Shown here one piece after another: positions 1 to 11,179 of a stretch of DNA of 64,000 nt. The stretch spans positions 28,721,475 through 28,785,474 of the forward strand of contig CM037839.1 in the NCBI GenBank assembly GCA_021234535.1. Direction: 5' to 3'. The notes under the pieces were generated by a model. The model searched no databases and was not told where the DNA came from. It saw only the letters and a program-made list of their open reading frames with translations. The stretch is from Stichopus chloronotus. Its lineage: Eukaryota > Echinodermata > Holothuroidea > Aspidochirotida > Stichopodidae. Positions within the stretch are counted from its first letter, which is position 1, and each line of letters opens with the position of its first letter. A program made the position numbers and the translations under genes.

Positions 1-248
1 ATATCATAAACCTTTAGATGGACTTGGAAGTTCAAAGTGAAGTATGATGTTATTGATATTGTTTCCATGGTAACAGAGTTCTTACATATTATAATCTGAA
101 TTATGTTTCAAAGTTCATACAAACTTATATCACAGCTTTGTGAGACTTAGACAAAATTTAAACCACTTAATTCTAAAGGACTGTATATGGACCCTTTGCA
201 TTGAAGACAAGGCTCTCGCAGTTCGACAATCCAATGCACGCAAAGGTA

Positions 249-309
249 AAGAAACCCACAACGAACGTGTACTACTCATGCATCAGCTTAGACTGCACTC
301 TCAGTACCA
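249..309 (+). repeat. Coding-like relic, copy 1
   Basis: About 60 bp resembling the reverse complement of 50061-50121. In the matching frames both copies read N-x-R-V-L-L-M-H-x-L-x-L-H-S-x-Y. Several of the nucleotide differences are synonymous (CGT/CGC, CTA/TTA, CTT/CTC, CAC/CAT, TCT/TCG), as expected if a common ancestor was once selected as protein. I do not recognise the family. A transposon open frame is the likeliest source, by inference. Confidence 0.45.
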
Positions 310-632
310 ACCGTGGCTGACTATAAACGTATAAAGTGATTCACTAGTCGAGTTTACAGGGACTTCATAGGTACTGCGGTCATTTATAGATTGCCACCTG
401 CAGAGGTTTTGTATTATTTCTGTGAGCACCATGCAAGCTATTTCCAAAGAACTCTCAAACATCCGTTGAAACCAGTTTTTTTTTAAGCACGTGAGCCATT
501 GCAAAGGCAACAGTTCAGTGGTGTCGCTGATTCAGTTGCAGTCTTGGTTTGCCATTTGTGTTATTGGTAGCCTATATGAACGTTACTTGAGCTGGCAGTC
601 CTCAGCTGCCATGGGCCCTGAGTGCACACCAT

Positions 633-659
633 CGTATTTAACAATGATTGTTAAATACG
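633..659. repeat. 27-bp near-perfect palindrome
   Basis: Two 13-bp arms (633-645 and 647-659, CGTATTTAACAAT and its complement) are separated by one base. It could be a cruciform or a dimeric protein-binding site. Nothing nearby indicates which. Confidence 0.7.
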
Positions 660-1347
660 CTAGAAGATACACGTAGCATACCTTGTCACTCTTCTTCTTA
701 GTAGGTCAACTTCTATAGTGCAAAAACAATCTACTCATGCACATTGAAGGATTCAGGCCCTTTGTTTGAGAGGGGCCTAATCGGTGGTGCAGTGAAATCG
801 GGGGGGGGGGGGGATGGGAGTGGGTGTGTTGAGATTGGTGAGAAAATTTTTCTCTGACTGAATGTCTTGAGATGCGACTTGAAGCACTTATATGTACAAT
901 TGTAAAGTTATTTTCTTAAAAAAAAAAAAACGTTTCAATGTTGGCATAAATCCCGGAAACAATTGTTTTGCCAACCATTATGTGGGGTCGCGTCATGGCC
1001 CTGTTGATCCATAACCTTGCATCCGCCAGTGCAGCTCATACATTGAAGGTGAACTGATATCATTTGCAAGGATCTTCCACTTTTATATTAAATTAAATAT
1101 GCGCAGGACGTTTTCAATACCACCTGATCAATTCTGCTAGTATACGTACAATGGAATAGCTCCATACACAAAAAAGAAAGTATATGTTTAACATATTGAT
1201 ACGACATACAATGGTGAATTATACAAGGATTACCGTATCTCCTAATGGAGCAATGTTCTCTGCATCGTTACCATGTGCTCAATGTTCTCAAACTTTTCAT
1301 CTATGATGAATACAATCAAGCTAAAAAAGCAGAACTGAAGCTTTGGT

Positions 1348-1521
1348 GAGTGAAGGAGCCGGTTGTTTGGTAGCGGAGTGAAGGAGCCAGTCAATTGGTA
1401 GCAACAGTAGAGTAGCTATATGATCTAAAAAAAAAGGATGTGCTATGACGTAAGTGGACAGCCTCTTACCAATCAATTATGTTATGACGTAAGTGGACAA
1501 CATCTATACCAATCACAGATC
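1348..1521. repeat. Two adjacent short tandem duplications
   Basis: GAGTGAAGGAGCC at 1348 recurs at 1376 (period 28). Just downstream, TATGACGTAAGTGGACA at 1444-1460 recurs at 1483-1499 (period 39), each copy followed by an ACCAATCA. The second pair therefore puts two CRE-like TGACGTAA sites beside two CCAAT boxes. A promoter-like role is inference only; no transcript start or downstream exon is visible. Confidence 0.6.
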
Positions 1522-4478
1522 AACGAGTATTGATTCTTTCTTGATAGTCACAGGTTGATATCGTTCACTGTCGTTGCACATATTTAGCACCAAAATTTTT
1601 ACTAAGATCCTTAAACTATATGAGTTTAACAATGCTGCTTGCTGTTTACGATTAGTTCCTCGATTTCCAGGACATTTACACTCTTGAAAGAAAAAAACAA
1701 TGGCGACGATATTACTTCATAGCTGGTTAACATATATTTTGCACTGTTCTAATCAGATAATAAAATGGAATCGCTGTACATATGCGCACCCTCCTCACTT
1801 GAAAGGGGGGGGGGGGTTGATATAACTGCCAGACATTTCAACTTGGAGACACAGGGTAATTTAGTGACTTACTTTTTATGTTGCACATCATATGTAGTTT
1901 GCTATCGTGGAGTTGCCATTATGTGCCAATGAGGGTTGTATCCTACCGATATTATCAAAGTCGAACGAAACGAGAACTAACACCAAATAAGAGAGAAAGT
2001 GTGTGCATAGTGAAGGTAAGGTATGGAGAGGATGAATATTACAGTATGATTTCAATGAGTAGCACGCCACTTGAGATTGGACAATGTACCTTCTTTGTAC
2101 TAGATCGCTTTGATTCAACTTTTTCCTAGTACCACAGATACAATAATTGGTCAATATACGCCGGTAACCACACTGAGCACACTGACTGTTATGACAAAAT
2201 AAATCCTTGCCCTTCCTCTCTGTAAAAATATCAGTCGAATATCAGTCGAAACATTGACACATGGCGATATTCACGTTCTCGATGACGAGACAAGTTTCAT
2301 ACTTTTGTATTTATCTTAGGCATGTCCTATATACCCTTGCATATGCATTTAATACTGTAGATACCGACATACTTCATAATCGTTCCTAGGGTGAAAGATG
2401 TGTAACAGCTGTTGGTTTTTAATAGCACTCTTCGAGCATATGATTATTGTATAAGTACGTTTATATAAATGTATAGATGCGAAATGGCTCTACATTTGAT
2501 ATTCAATTAAAACTTAATATATTTCCAGCAGTTCCCACTCTTTTTTTTAAAGCAATGACTTTAATTTTTCATCTTGCATGGTGATTAAGAGAGGGACAAT
2601 GTGATAAGTTAGTGCACGGTATTCAAAATATTTGAAGGTTCTGCAAACCCAGTCCATATTTCTGCAATCTGTCCCCTCTGTCACAACCAAAGCAATGTCG
2701 AAAAGATCCTTATCCAGACGACCGTGTAAAGAGCGGGAATTGCCAAGCACAAGTAGCGACACCGTAAACCGATACAGTAATCGAGAAACACCGGAAAACC
2801 CCGCAGAGCCACAAATTATAGGACTATGACCCGAGTTTAAAATGGAAGTCTTCTGTCTCTGTCACTTCATCCTTTTTTGTTTTGGTAATTATTATCTGTT
2901 TTCTGGCGAGATTTTTCTGCGGCACATTTTCCAATTCCAGAGGACAAAAACTTAGTTGGACAGATAAAAAAGCCAAATGTCTGGACAAAAAAATCACGGA
3001 AGACAAGCAATGATTTTTTTTAGCCAAACACCTCTGAAAAAGCCGACTTGCGAAATTAAGTTTGAAAAAGGCCAACCTGCATGGTAACTACGAAAGCCCA
3101 CAGAGACTGCCAAGTTTGGTACGTAATTGTTAAAAGGACTTTTTGTTTATGCCAAGTGTGACAGTTCTTCACCGGCCAGAGGGGATTGTTGACGTAACGT
3201 TCGATGAATCAGTGTTGGGCTACCCATTATTCACTACCCATCGTGGATTCGCCCACCCCTCCCCCCGCCCCCCATCATGGTGACACGTCCTACCTTTGGA
3301 GCTCTGGATTGTCGGGCCTTTGGATGTAGGGCCTCAATCCCTCAACATGAGAAAACCACGCTGTAGTTGAAAGGTGTCACTTGACGAATTGGAGTCACTG
3401 ATGGCAAATTTCCGAATCCTTCATTTTCCAGAGCCAGGGTGCGATTGCTCCCCTTCCCCAGTCCCTTTTGCAACTTCACTTTTTCCGATCCACTCCGGTC
3501 AAAAACACACACATACACACAGACGCATACACACACGCACAAAACAACACCAAACAAATTTGCCCGGTATCATCGAAAAGCCCAGACGCAGCTAATTGAA
3601 AAGTAAGAAGTAGTGCTGTTACTGTGGTTGTGTATACTCTTGCCTACGTTTCTCTGATAACAATGACCGAAGCGTGAACATACAGCTACTGTTATAGAAA
3701 ATGCATATTTCAAAATATGTTGAGTTGCTAGTCAGGTCAATCATGAAGAAATACTAGGAGCAGACCATGGAAGCAATCAAAAGTGTGGCAAATATAATCT
3801 CAGCTTTAATTTCAGTGTTTTTACAAGTTACAACTGTTTCTTCCTCTTTCAAGGAATGGTTTAATTGTAGGCCTGTCCTATACCTTTAATAAATTATCCT
3901 TTTGAATTTGTTAACACATAATATTTGCAAGAGGTAAGAGAGCACGTGCTTATATCGTTCATAGTTTGCAATGTTGTTTTTTCTCACAGCGTTGATATGT
4001 TACTTTAACGACTAGGTTCATAATGGCAAGTTTGACCTGCAGGCAGGAGGAATAGAAAATCAGCAAAATGACTCCAAAATCAATCCGCCATGCATCATTT
4101 TCAGTAAGTCGCATGCATGCAAGGTTTTCAATCGCCTCTTGACAGTCTCACATCCCGTCACCTTCCTAGAAGGCAGGCTAGTGGAAGTAACCCAAAATCA
4201 CGAGATAATGTGTTCTGTTTTATTGCATAATTGTTACAGATTTCTGAAGGATTTCTCTGGCCTGCTTGCTGGTTGTCCTGTTTGATAGAGGTTTAAGAGG
4301 AAATCACGCTGAGAGTATAGGTGTACTGATTATATATTGCATCCTTCCGATCATAGGGTAAATATAACTTGCTGCAATGCTCACACTGGATCTATCCCTA
4401 TAGATTTTATGGACACCCCCCCCACACCACGTCTTCTCTTTCATTAAAGAAACAGACTGAAGCGAAGGAGACACCCCT

Positions 4479-4519
4479 ACACACACACACACACACCCTC
4501 ACCCACACACACACACACA
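4479..4519. repeat. (CA)n microsatellite
   Basis: An interrupted CA dinucleotide run of about 40 bp with CCCTCACC interruptions. It is ordinary eukaryotic simple sequence. Confidence 0.9.
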
Positions 4520-4971
4520 ACTAGATGATTTCATTTCAATTCTCTTACTGTACGTGTTTAGTCTGCAATTTGTTCACTGTACCACGGTGTACTGAAGTAA
4601 ATGAGTTTCCAAACCAGGGAATGGTTAGGGGTAGGGGAAGCGAGTATACAGAGAGAATTAGTGGTTTCCTTTGATTTGCTCGTGTGGATTCGAGGAAGGG
4701 GCCAGGAAATGGGCTAATAACTGTAACGTCTTGGGAATGCAGTTTGTGAATGTTTGTAAGAAATACGTTTTCCCGTTTCAGTTTGTGATAACTACATGCG
4801 TTGCTGAGGTCTTTGATACCTGCCTTTTATGATTTTCCAGTTTTTGGACAATGTTCGCAACAATGATTTTAAGTGTATGATCAAATTGCATTGTTGATGC
4901 ATTTCAAAGGTTTGTCACAAAAGTGGGGACTGTTTCCTTGCCAGATGTTCTTAACGAACATTTTTTTTTGC

Positions 4972-4990
4972 GGGGGGGGGGGGGGGGGGG
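4972..4990. repeat. Poly-G tract of 19
   Basis: This is the longest of eleven G or C homopolymers of at least 12 bases. The others lie at 800-813, 1805-1816, 6331-6343 (C), 6424-6438 (C), 6603-6616 (C), 14220-14235, 39779-39791, 42239-42250 (C), 45852-45866 and 46118-46130. All lie left of 47 kb. In DNA this AT-rich essentially none would be expected by chance. Exact lengths may carry sequencing error. Confidence 0.85.
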
Positions 4991-5633
4991 AGGATCATGA
5001 TAATCCAATTTCTGGCGTTCTTAGTCTCTAGCCTCCTGGTCTCGAATGGTTGAATCATGTTTAAGAAAATTGGGACTCAAATCTTGTTCGACATGTCTGC
5101 AACTCTTCTTGATTCGGAATTTTTCTTTAAAGACATTAATGGTTTTGTTACAAATGCATATTAGTGGCTGACGTATGCAATAATAATTGCAGGAGTTACT
5201 CACTCTGCAACAGACTGGACAGTATGTGGTTATCGTGCTCTGTATACGGGTTTCTTGTAATGTAATTTTCTTATGTAAGTAACAAAGAGCTCAAAATTGA
5301 TCAGTTGAGACTGTTAAACATGCAGCTGTGACTGCGTTAATAGTACAACTCTCATAATCCAATGCGGATTTTTGTAACGCCTACATAATTGTCACGGTGT
5401 CTAATATATTTTAATGTCTTGCCAAACCGTGCCCAGTATCTCCCGTATAGGTACTTGAACGTACCATTCAAGTTCAATTCTGCATAGCAGTGAATTGATA
5501 AATACTGCATATCAAGACCTTGACCAACTTGCATGGAAGGATGAAGAATAAGTTTCTGAGGGCAGCCCTGAAATATTTCTGGTATTTGATTGGTGACGGT
5601 AATTATGTGCTTATCTCCTTCTTCTTTTCGCAG

Positions 5634-5724
5634 CTACGCCAGCGGGTTAGTTCCCGCGATTCCCCGCCACAGGAAGCCGCCACTAAGTCCGTCAACTCAT
5701 ATGCAGCCAAATCGGAGAGATACA
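5634..5724 (+). CDS. Candidate internal protein-coding exon, unknown gene
   Basis: A 91-bp block of about 57% GC in AT-rich surroundings. It is preceded by a pyrimidine tract ending TTCTTTTCGCAG and followed directly by GTGAGT, so both splice signals are strong. Two frames stay open. Frame 1 (starting at 5634) gives 30 residues beginning LRQRVSSRDSPPQE and ending AAKSERY, hydrophilic and Ser-rich, with 18 of 30 third positions G or C. Frame 2 gives a Pro/Arg-rich peptide beginning YASGLVPAIPRHRK. The third frame has an early stop. A length of 91 would shift phase between the flanking introns. I do not recognise the family, and no partner exon is visible, so introns would have to be long. A non-coding RNA exon is the alternative. 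Confidence 0.45.
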
Positions 5725-6123
5725 GTGAGTTAATAGCTTCTACCGCTAATTATAGCAGGCCCAAGTTATGAATATGTTTGATTAATTTTGATGTAACTTT
5801 AAAGTTCGTTGTTTAACGCTAGAGGCATGACCGTCACATCCGGTCAGAGACACACATGGACGTTTGGTATGTGCTATAGTCGTGGTTGTTATGGTACTAC
5901 AAAATATGATGAAAGCCGTCAGGATACCCACAAAAATATCCACTTCAAGAGTAGGGATCTTCTTTCTGTTCATGCTGCTTTTAAAAATAATCAGTTATGT
6001 CGAAGGTTGAAAGCCGTCTTTTTCTTTTTTTTTTTGAAAAATATTCACACCTGCAAATAGCCTGAGTAGGCCTTACTACCGACTATGGGACAGGCACGTG
6101 AAAAATGCAAGATGTGCATTTAC

Positions 6124-6616
6124 AAGCACTAGGTCACTGTAGAAGAACCCCCCTCCCCCACATACATATACACATACACACACACTGTGATATGAGGTCA
6201 CTCATGTTCACTAAACCAAGGAACAATATTTCCATTACGTAATCAATTCTTTGGGAGCCTGAAGCTGGTTGGATAAGTTAATCAATCAATCAGTAATAAT
6301 GACTTATAGGCAAACGCCATGTCAACATTGCCCCCCCCCCCCCTTGATGCGCTAAGCACTAGATCACTGTAGGTTATTAGATATCATGTTTTTACACCAT
6401 CTATTTACACTTACGAAGAGACTCCCCCCCCCCCCCCCACATGCACACACCGTGATGTGAGGTCATTCATGTTCACTGAACCATTGAACAAGATATCCAT
6501 TAGGTAATCAACTCTTTGGGAGCCTGAAAGTGGTTGAATAAGCTTATCAATTAATCAGCAATCATGACGTACAGGCAAATGCTATATTAACAATGACCTC
6601 CTCCCCCCCCCCCCCC
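6124..6616. repeat. Diverged tandem duplication, about 230-265 bp per unit
   Basis: Unit 1 (6124-6353) and unit 2 (6354-6616) share AAGCACTAGRTCACTGTAG, the block TGTGATRTGAGGTCAYTCAT, the string CTTTGGGAGCCTGAA and an ending in a C-tract. Spacing between matching blocks grows from 230 to 266 bp because unit 2 has about 36 extra bases. Each unit contains two C-rich tracts. No coding capacity. It may be a local duplication or two adjacent copies of one mobile repeat. Confidence 0.8.
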
Positions 6617-6977
6617 ACAAAACACTCCCAAACCCCCTCTCTTCCCGGCATCCCCTTCCTTCACGGCTCTAGACCATGCCGCATATAATCCTTTCATAAC
6701 CACCTTTCCTAATGAGTGTATAGCTGTTAGTTAACACCGCTCTGTTCAAAGAACCCGGAAACGACAGGACTCAGACCTACTTTATAGGGTGCTGATGCAC
6801 GCTTCATATCAATGTGGAGATATAGTTTATGGTTGTTAAACAGTCTTTTATTGTATATATATGTAAAGGGTTTGTGAAAATGCATCGACTGGATAGTGTA
6901 AAGCAATATGGTTTTCTTTACATATATTTGCATGAGATGATGTAAGTTCTTCATGGGTACGGTGTGGGAAACTGTGA

Positions 6978-7130
6978 TGACGTAACGTTTGTTTAGGATT
7001 GTTCTCATTACGTCAGTCCTTTAATTCTATTCACGGTATGTCGTTTACTCTATAGGCCTATTTATGATTCTGCGCGTTACAGTTGTTTTATTATAACCTA
7101 TACATAATACAGGGTCGTTCATTGACGTCA
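6978..7130. promoter_or_regulatory. Cluster of three CRE-type sites
   Basis: TGACGTAA at 6978-6985, its reverse complement TTACGTCA at 7008-7015, and the full palindrome TGACGTCA at 7123-7130, within 153 bp. These match the CREB/ATF consensus. No adjacent gene is visible, so an enhancer role is inference. Confidence 0.35.
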
Positions 7131-8311
7131 TAATTTTTGGCTTTCAGTAAGTCATCGGACTGCAAGTACCCACACGTAGTACCCAGACGTTGCTTATTAT
7201 TCTCTACTGAATTCTTTCCAATGTTGCAATTCTATTGTAGAAACCTTTTTTTCTCTGTCCTTGATAATATTTTCAAGGATGTCGTGCATACTAAGTATGA
7301 TATCAATCGTCATTAATTTTAGAATGAATTAAGATGATAAAACTTTTGTGTAAAATTCATGTGTGTCAATGTGCGTGTGCCAACTTTTGAACTCTAAGAG
7401 ATCGTGATCCTTCTGAACAAGAAAACCCCAGGTGCATATAAACCAGTGGAATTTTGTTATGACATAGGTTCATATGTACGGTGAAAGCGTTTGTATTTTA
7501 CAATTGTGGGTCAACATTGAATATATTTCACATATTCCGACTATACTCTGTACATTTTGAATTGATTTCGCCCTAATTTGTGAACTTGTGATTTCCTATG
7601 TTTACCACATCAGTGTATCCTGTCTAATTTACTGTAAGGTATATCGTACCACTTACAAGGTCATCTTTCAACGATATTGAATTAGGGAACAACGTGCAGA
7701 TTACGTTCATACATAGAAAAAAAAAAAAAAAAAACGAAAAAAGTGTTCATGTCTGAGCCGTCAATGGAAGTTACTCACAATAAAAACCCATTACATTTTG
7801 TTACAATTCTGCTTTTGTTCTAAGAACGATAATTTCACATGAAATTTGCAGTGATTGAAATATCTGTCACAACAGCAAGTAACAGAAAACATTTACAACG
7901 TTTGCGGTACTTAATTTTACATATCTTCCCTGTTTATGTCAGTAATGACATTTTTACGATGAAATGGCCTATTTGCTTAACCCATGTAGCAAATTCTGGG
8001 GGCGTATACCAAATACCGGTATTCTCCAGATGAGCCAGCCTTATCGCGATTCTGCAAAACATGAACCCCTTATTTGCGAATTACTTAAAAATCCATAAAA
8101 TATGACTGATCTCAACTTTGTCTTTCATATATAGTGACTGAACATGATGTTATAATACATCAGACCTTTACTTGTATAACAAAATATAGGTATTTAATTC
8201 GTTACTCACTTATATATCTCCATGATGCAACGTTTGTATGTCCCCAACACCTTGCCAAACACTGCTGGTATGTTGGGATATGAGATGCCCAGAAAACAAT
8301 AACTGTGTGGT

Positions 8312-8378
8312 GACAGGTAAGTTCGTCACTCATAAATATCCACACCAGGAGTGAGTTCTGGGAATGGATATATGTGGG
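8312..8378 (+). repeat. Dispersed repeat E, copy 1
   Basis: GACAGGTAAGTTCGTCA, then TAAATATCCA, ACCAGG, GTGAGTT and TGGGA recur in the same order and strand at 59911-59995. The flanks do not match. Both copies keep CAG|GTAAGT, a consensus 5' splice site, near the left edge. Family unknown. Confidence 0.6.
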
Positions 8379-10500
8379 TTATGTCTTCACTTGACTGTAC
8401 TGAATGTACTCTGTATAGGCCTATTTCGAACACATACTTAACTGAAGTATATTGATAAAGTGACTGCAGATGTGGTAATTATAACACTTCATTAATTGCG
8501 CACCAGACTGGGAGTTTAATTTCCTATTAACAATATGGAAAACATTACGACTAATGGAACCTTTCGGGAAGGATGTATGAATTTAAATGCAAAGCAATAC
8601 GTTAAATTGACACTTCTCCCGGTAAATGTTGTGAGCCTGTAATATATAAGTTCCATTATAAATCATATTCTTGATTGTTAAAGAAGTGAAATCTCGAGAG
8701 AAGAAAAGACCTTGTACTGGAGGATGAATCACCAAATATGATCCACAAATGATAGAGATACTCTTTACTCATAGAGAAAGGCTTTGCTGCTTGAGAAGAG
8801 CTAGGGGGCTAGATAGATTCTGAAATATTGATAAATTTAATGAAAAATCCTAAATTGCGACCATGATAATTGCCACACATGAGGATCAATCACGTTGCGG
8901 ATCCCTACTGTAAAAAAACAAAACAAAAAAACTCACCACTGCAGAGAAATAGGAGGTGGAGAAAAAAAAAAACAGTCACTGCGATGGGGTCCCTTATATC
9001 GCGCACTTGAATGTGAATCGCGCAGAGGAATGTAACTGATTGCAATTCCATGATTGTTATATGTGATGCTGCACAAGCTCGTTCAATGAATTTTTTTTGA
9101 AGAATCTGCATGCTACAAAATATCGCTGGTTTGTCGAGCAAAACAGAGTTTAAGTCAAAGATTTATCCTCAGCATTGTATTATATTGTTAGCAATGGAAA
9201 TGGTGCCTATTTTCGTGCATTGTACTGTTGGTCCTTGAAATTAAAAAGAAAGAAACACCAGTGCAAATGTATAACTAAAACGGACATTTTGTGAATTACC
9301 GATGTTACAGAAAACAGACCAGTAAATTGGTACAACATTGAGCTTTTCCTTATACTTGTGATTGGACGACTTGGTCCGCATCAATAGCGGAATTAAAGAT
9401 AGTTTTGTGCAAAACATTGAAATAGTAAATCAGAAAATCACCGTACTGAATGAAACTAACTTAAAACATTCAAACGATGAGGATGAAAGAAAATAAATGA
9501 TAGACGAGATAAGTGAACCGCATGTAAATGTACTGTAGTCTGTACCAGAGTCCACGTTGGACAGTGATAGACTTCCAATGTACATATACGCACAAGTCAA
9601 TTGGAAAACATCAAGAATTATTATGCTCTACAGTGGAATGTATACTACAGATGGTGCATACTCATTATACAGGAAGTCATTTTCACATAATTGTTAAATA
9701 TTTTCACATAATTGTTAAATATTTGACTAACATGTAACCGAAGGCCTGTTGAGTGTAACGAGGTGAACAAGTGTAGAAAATGGGTAGGCCTTTAGCGAAT
9801 AGGCTGTGTTTCATATCGCATAAAGCTCATGATTTGAAAGATACGAAAGGGATGTCTGTTATAATATTATGTTTGTTAAAGTTTAGACTGTGTAAAGCAA
9901 CACTCTAAGCTATGTTCGCCTGCTCAAGGAGTCGATTGTAAAATTGTTCGTGTTGATAGAGAAAGAAAAAAAGAGAGGTGGAAGTAAGTGGAGATACTCT
10001 AATCCTTTAACAGTCGAGAGACTTGGCTTAATTAAAGTAAAACGAAACGCCTTCCCCCTAAAGAGAGCACCACTTCAATACACTAAACGATAAATAGGAT
10101 GCAACCCCGCGTATGCCTCTACTTTTCCTCTGGGGACGAACTTGTGTTTCTTCATGTCGGAAACTCATTCACATTTTCACCATTAGATATAACAGATGTC
10201 TCGCTCGTGTGTACTCATTATGATCACGACCGCAGCAGCACTGACGCACATTAGTGTATTTACGGGTTTGCCACCAGGAGTATTTCATATTTACAAAAGT
10301 TGATATTTATCCCCGCGTGTGTGTTCAAAAATAAAAACATGAGAAGAGAATAAAAGATTGCTGTCAAGAAAAGTCGGTTTTTTTCAGACACTGATGCAGT
10401 GTAAAGTTTCGTGTTGCTTAAGACATTAAATATAATACAATATGGTGTAAGAAATTTACATATATGGGAGGAAATGTACATATGGGAAGAAATGTATATG

Positions 10501-11179
10501 GCACAACCCCCATTCAGCAGGAATGTAAAGACAAACATTGAAGCACAATATCTGAGCTATAGTTAGCGAGCACTTTCCTAAAGGCGACAAATTCCAAAAA
10601 AATTCAACAGAAACACTCTCAGTGAAAATTAACAGCAGCTGCATGAAAAACATCGAATAAATCCTCAAGTCGCACGACTCAACCGTCCTGAAAACAACGA
10701 ACCAGGAACCCAACCAAAAGTCATGCAGCTGCACACAACCCAACAGCTGCCCATTACAGGGAAACTGCCTCAGCAGTGATGTCATCTACAAAGTCACAGT
10801 CACATCAAGTAACAACATAGGCCTTGCAAGCGGTCAATTCAAAACCAGGTACAACAATTACACCAACTCGTTCATACATAACCGCTACAGAAACAACACG
10901 GAACTCTCTAAATACATCTGGGAGCTAAAAGAACAAAATAATGACTCCATAAGATGGGACATACTAAAAAACTCAAACACAGCTAAGCGTACATCAGGCC
11001 TCTGCAACCTACGCATCGAAGAGAAGATAAAAATAATCCGTGCCAAGGAGAACTTACAAGGACAGAGCTCATCTCCTCGTGCAGACTTGGAAACAGGCAC
11101 AAACAAAAACCACCGAACCGTACAAGTCGAAGACGATACAGTAACAATCACTTGCCTGATGATCGTACAAAGTGCATGA
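10501..11179 (+). mobile_element. Penelope-like retroelement relic: linker and GIY-YIG endonuclease
   Basis: This is the C-terminal end of a Penelope-like element protein. Frame 1 (10501-10566) reads PPFSRNVKTNI, the linker after the reverse transcriptase, then ends in TAG. A frame change leads into SEHFPKGDKFQ (10565-10660), which ends in TAA. The same frame then stays open from 10661 to 11179, about 172 codons with no early ATG. Visible parts are a Cys-rich motif CSCTQPNSCPLQGNC (from 10724), the endonuclease start VIYKVTV, IGLASGQFKTRYNN (Arg kept) and NNTELSKYIWELK (catalytic Glu kept). The YIG Tyr is Asn, and the usual His after the Arg helix is Tyr. The endonuclease is therefore probably dead. 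The reverse transcriptase and both element ends are missing. Family assignment is from recognised motif order, not a search. Confidence 0.8.

Larger units (their letters stand above)
1..5633. other. Non-coding stretch with small repeats
   Basis: I see no convincing gene here. Open frames are short, AT-rich and lack splice or family support. The stretch holds the items listed separately (relic at 249-309, palindrome at 633-659, tandem repeats at 1348-1521, poly-G at 800-813, 1805-1816 and 4972-4990, CA repeat at 4479-4519). It also has a doubled 12-mer ATCAGTCGAAT near 2230 and a CA-rich patch at 3505-3541. At 2547-2837 the minus strand stays open for about 95 codons and the plus strand for 65 over the same bases, without a recognisable family. 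Confidence 0.5.
5725..10500. other. Non-coding stretch
   Basis: No gene supported. Besides the tandem duplication at 6124-6616, the CRE cluster at 6978-7130 and the repeat at 8312-8378, it holds poly-A near 7719-7734 and a doubled 22-mer TTTTCACATAATTGTTAAATA at about 9689-9723. If 5634-5724 is a real exon, this would be intron sequence. Confidence 0.5.

Noticed and set aside
2547..2837. Antiparallel overlapping open frames
   Set aside because: Neither strand shows a known domain, and the minus frame has no ATG at its start.
5634..5724. Resemblance of LRQRVSS to a growth-factor receptor juxtamembrane segment
   Set aside because: Match is a few residues and the exon edge does not fall where that gene family has it.
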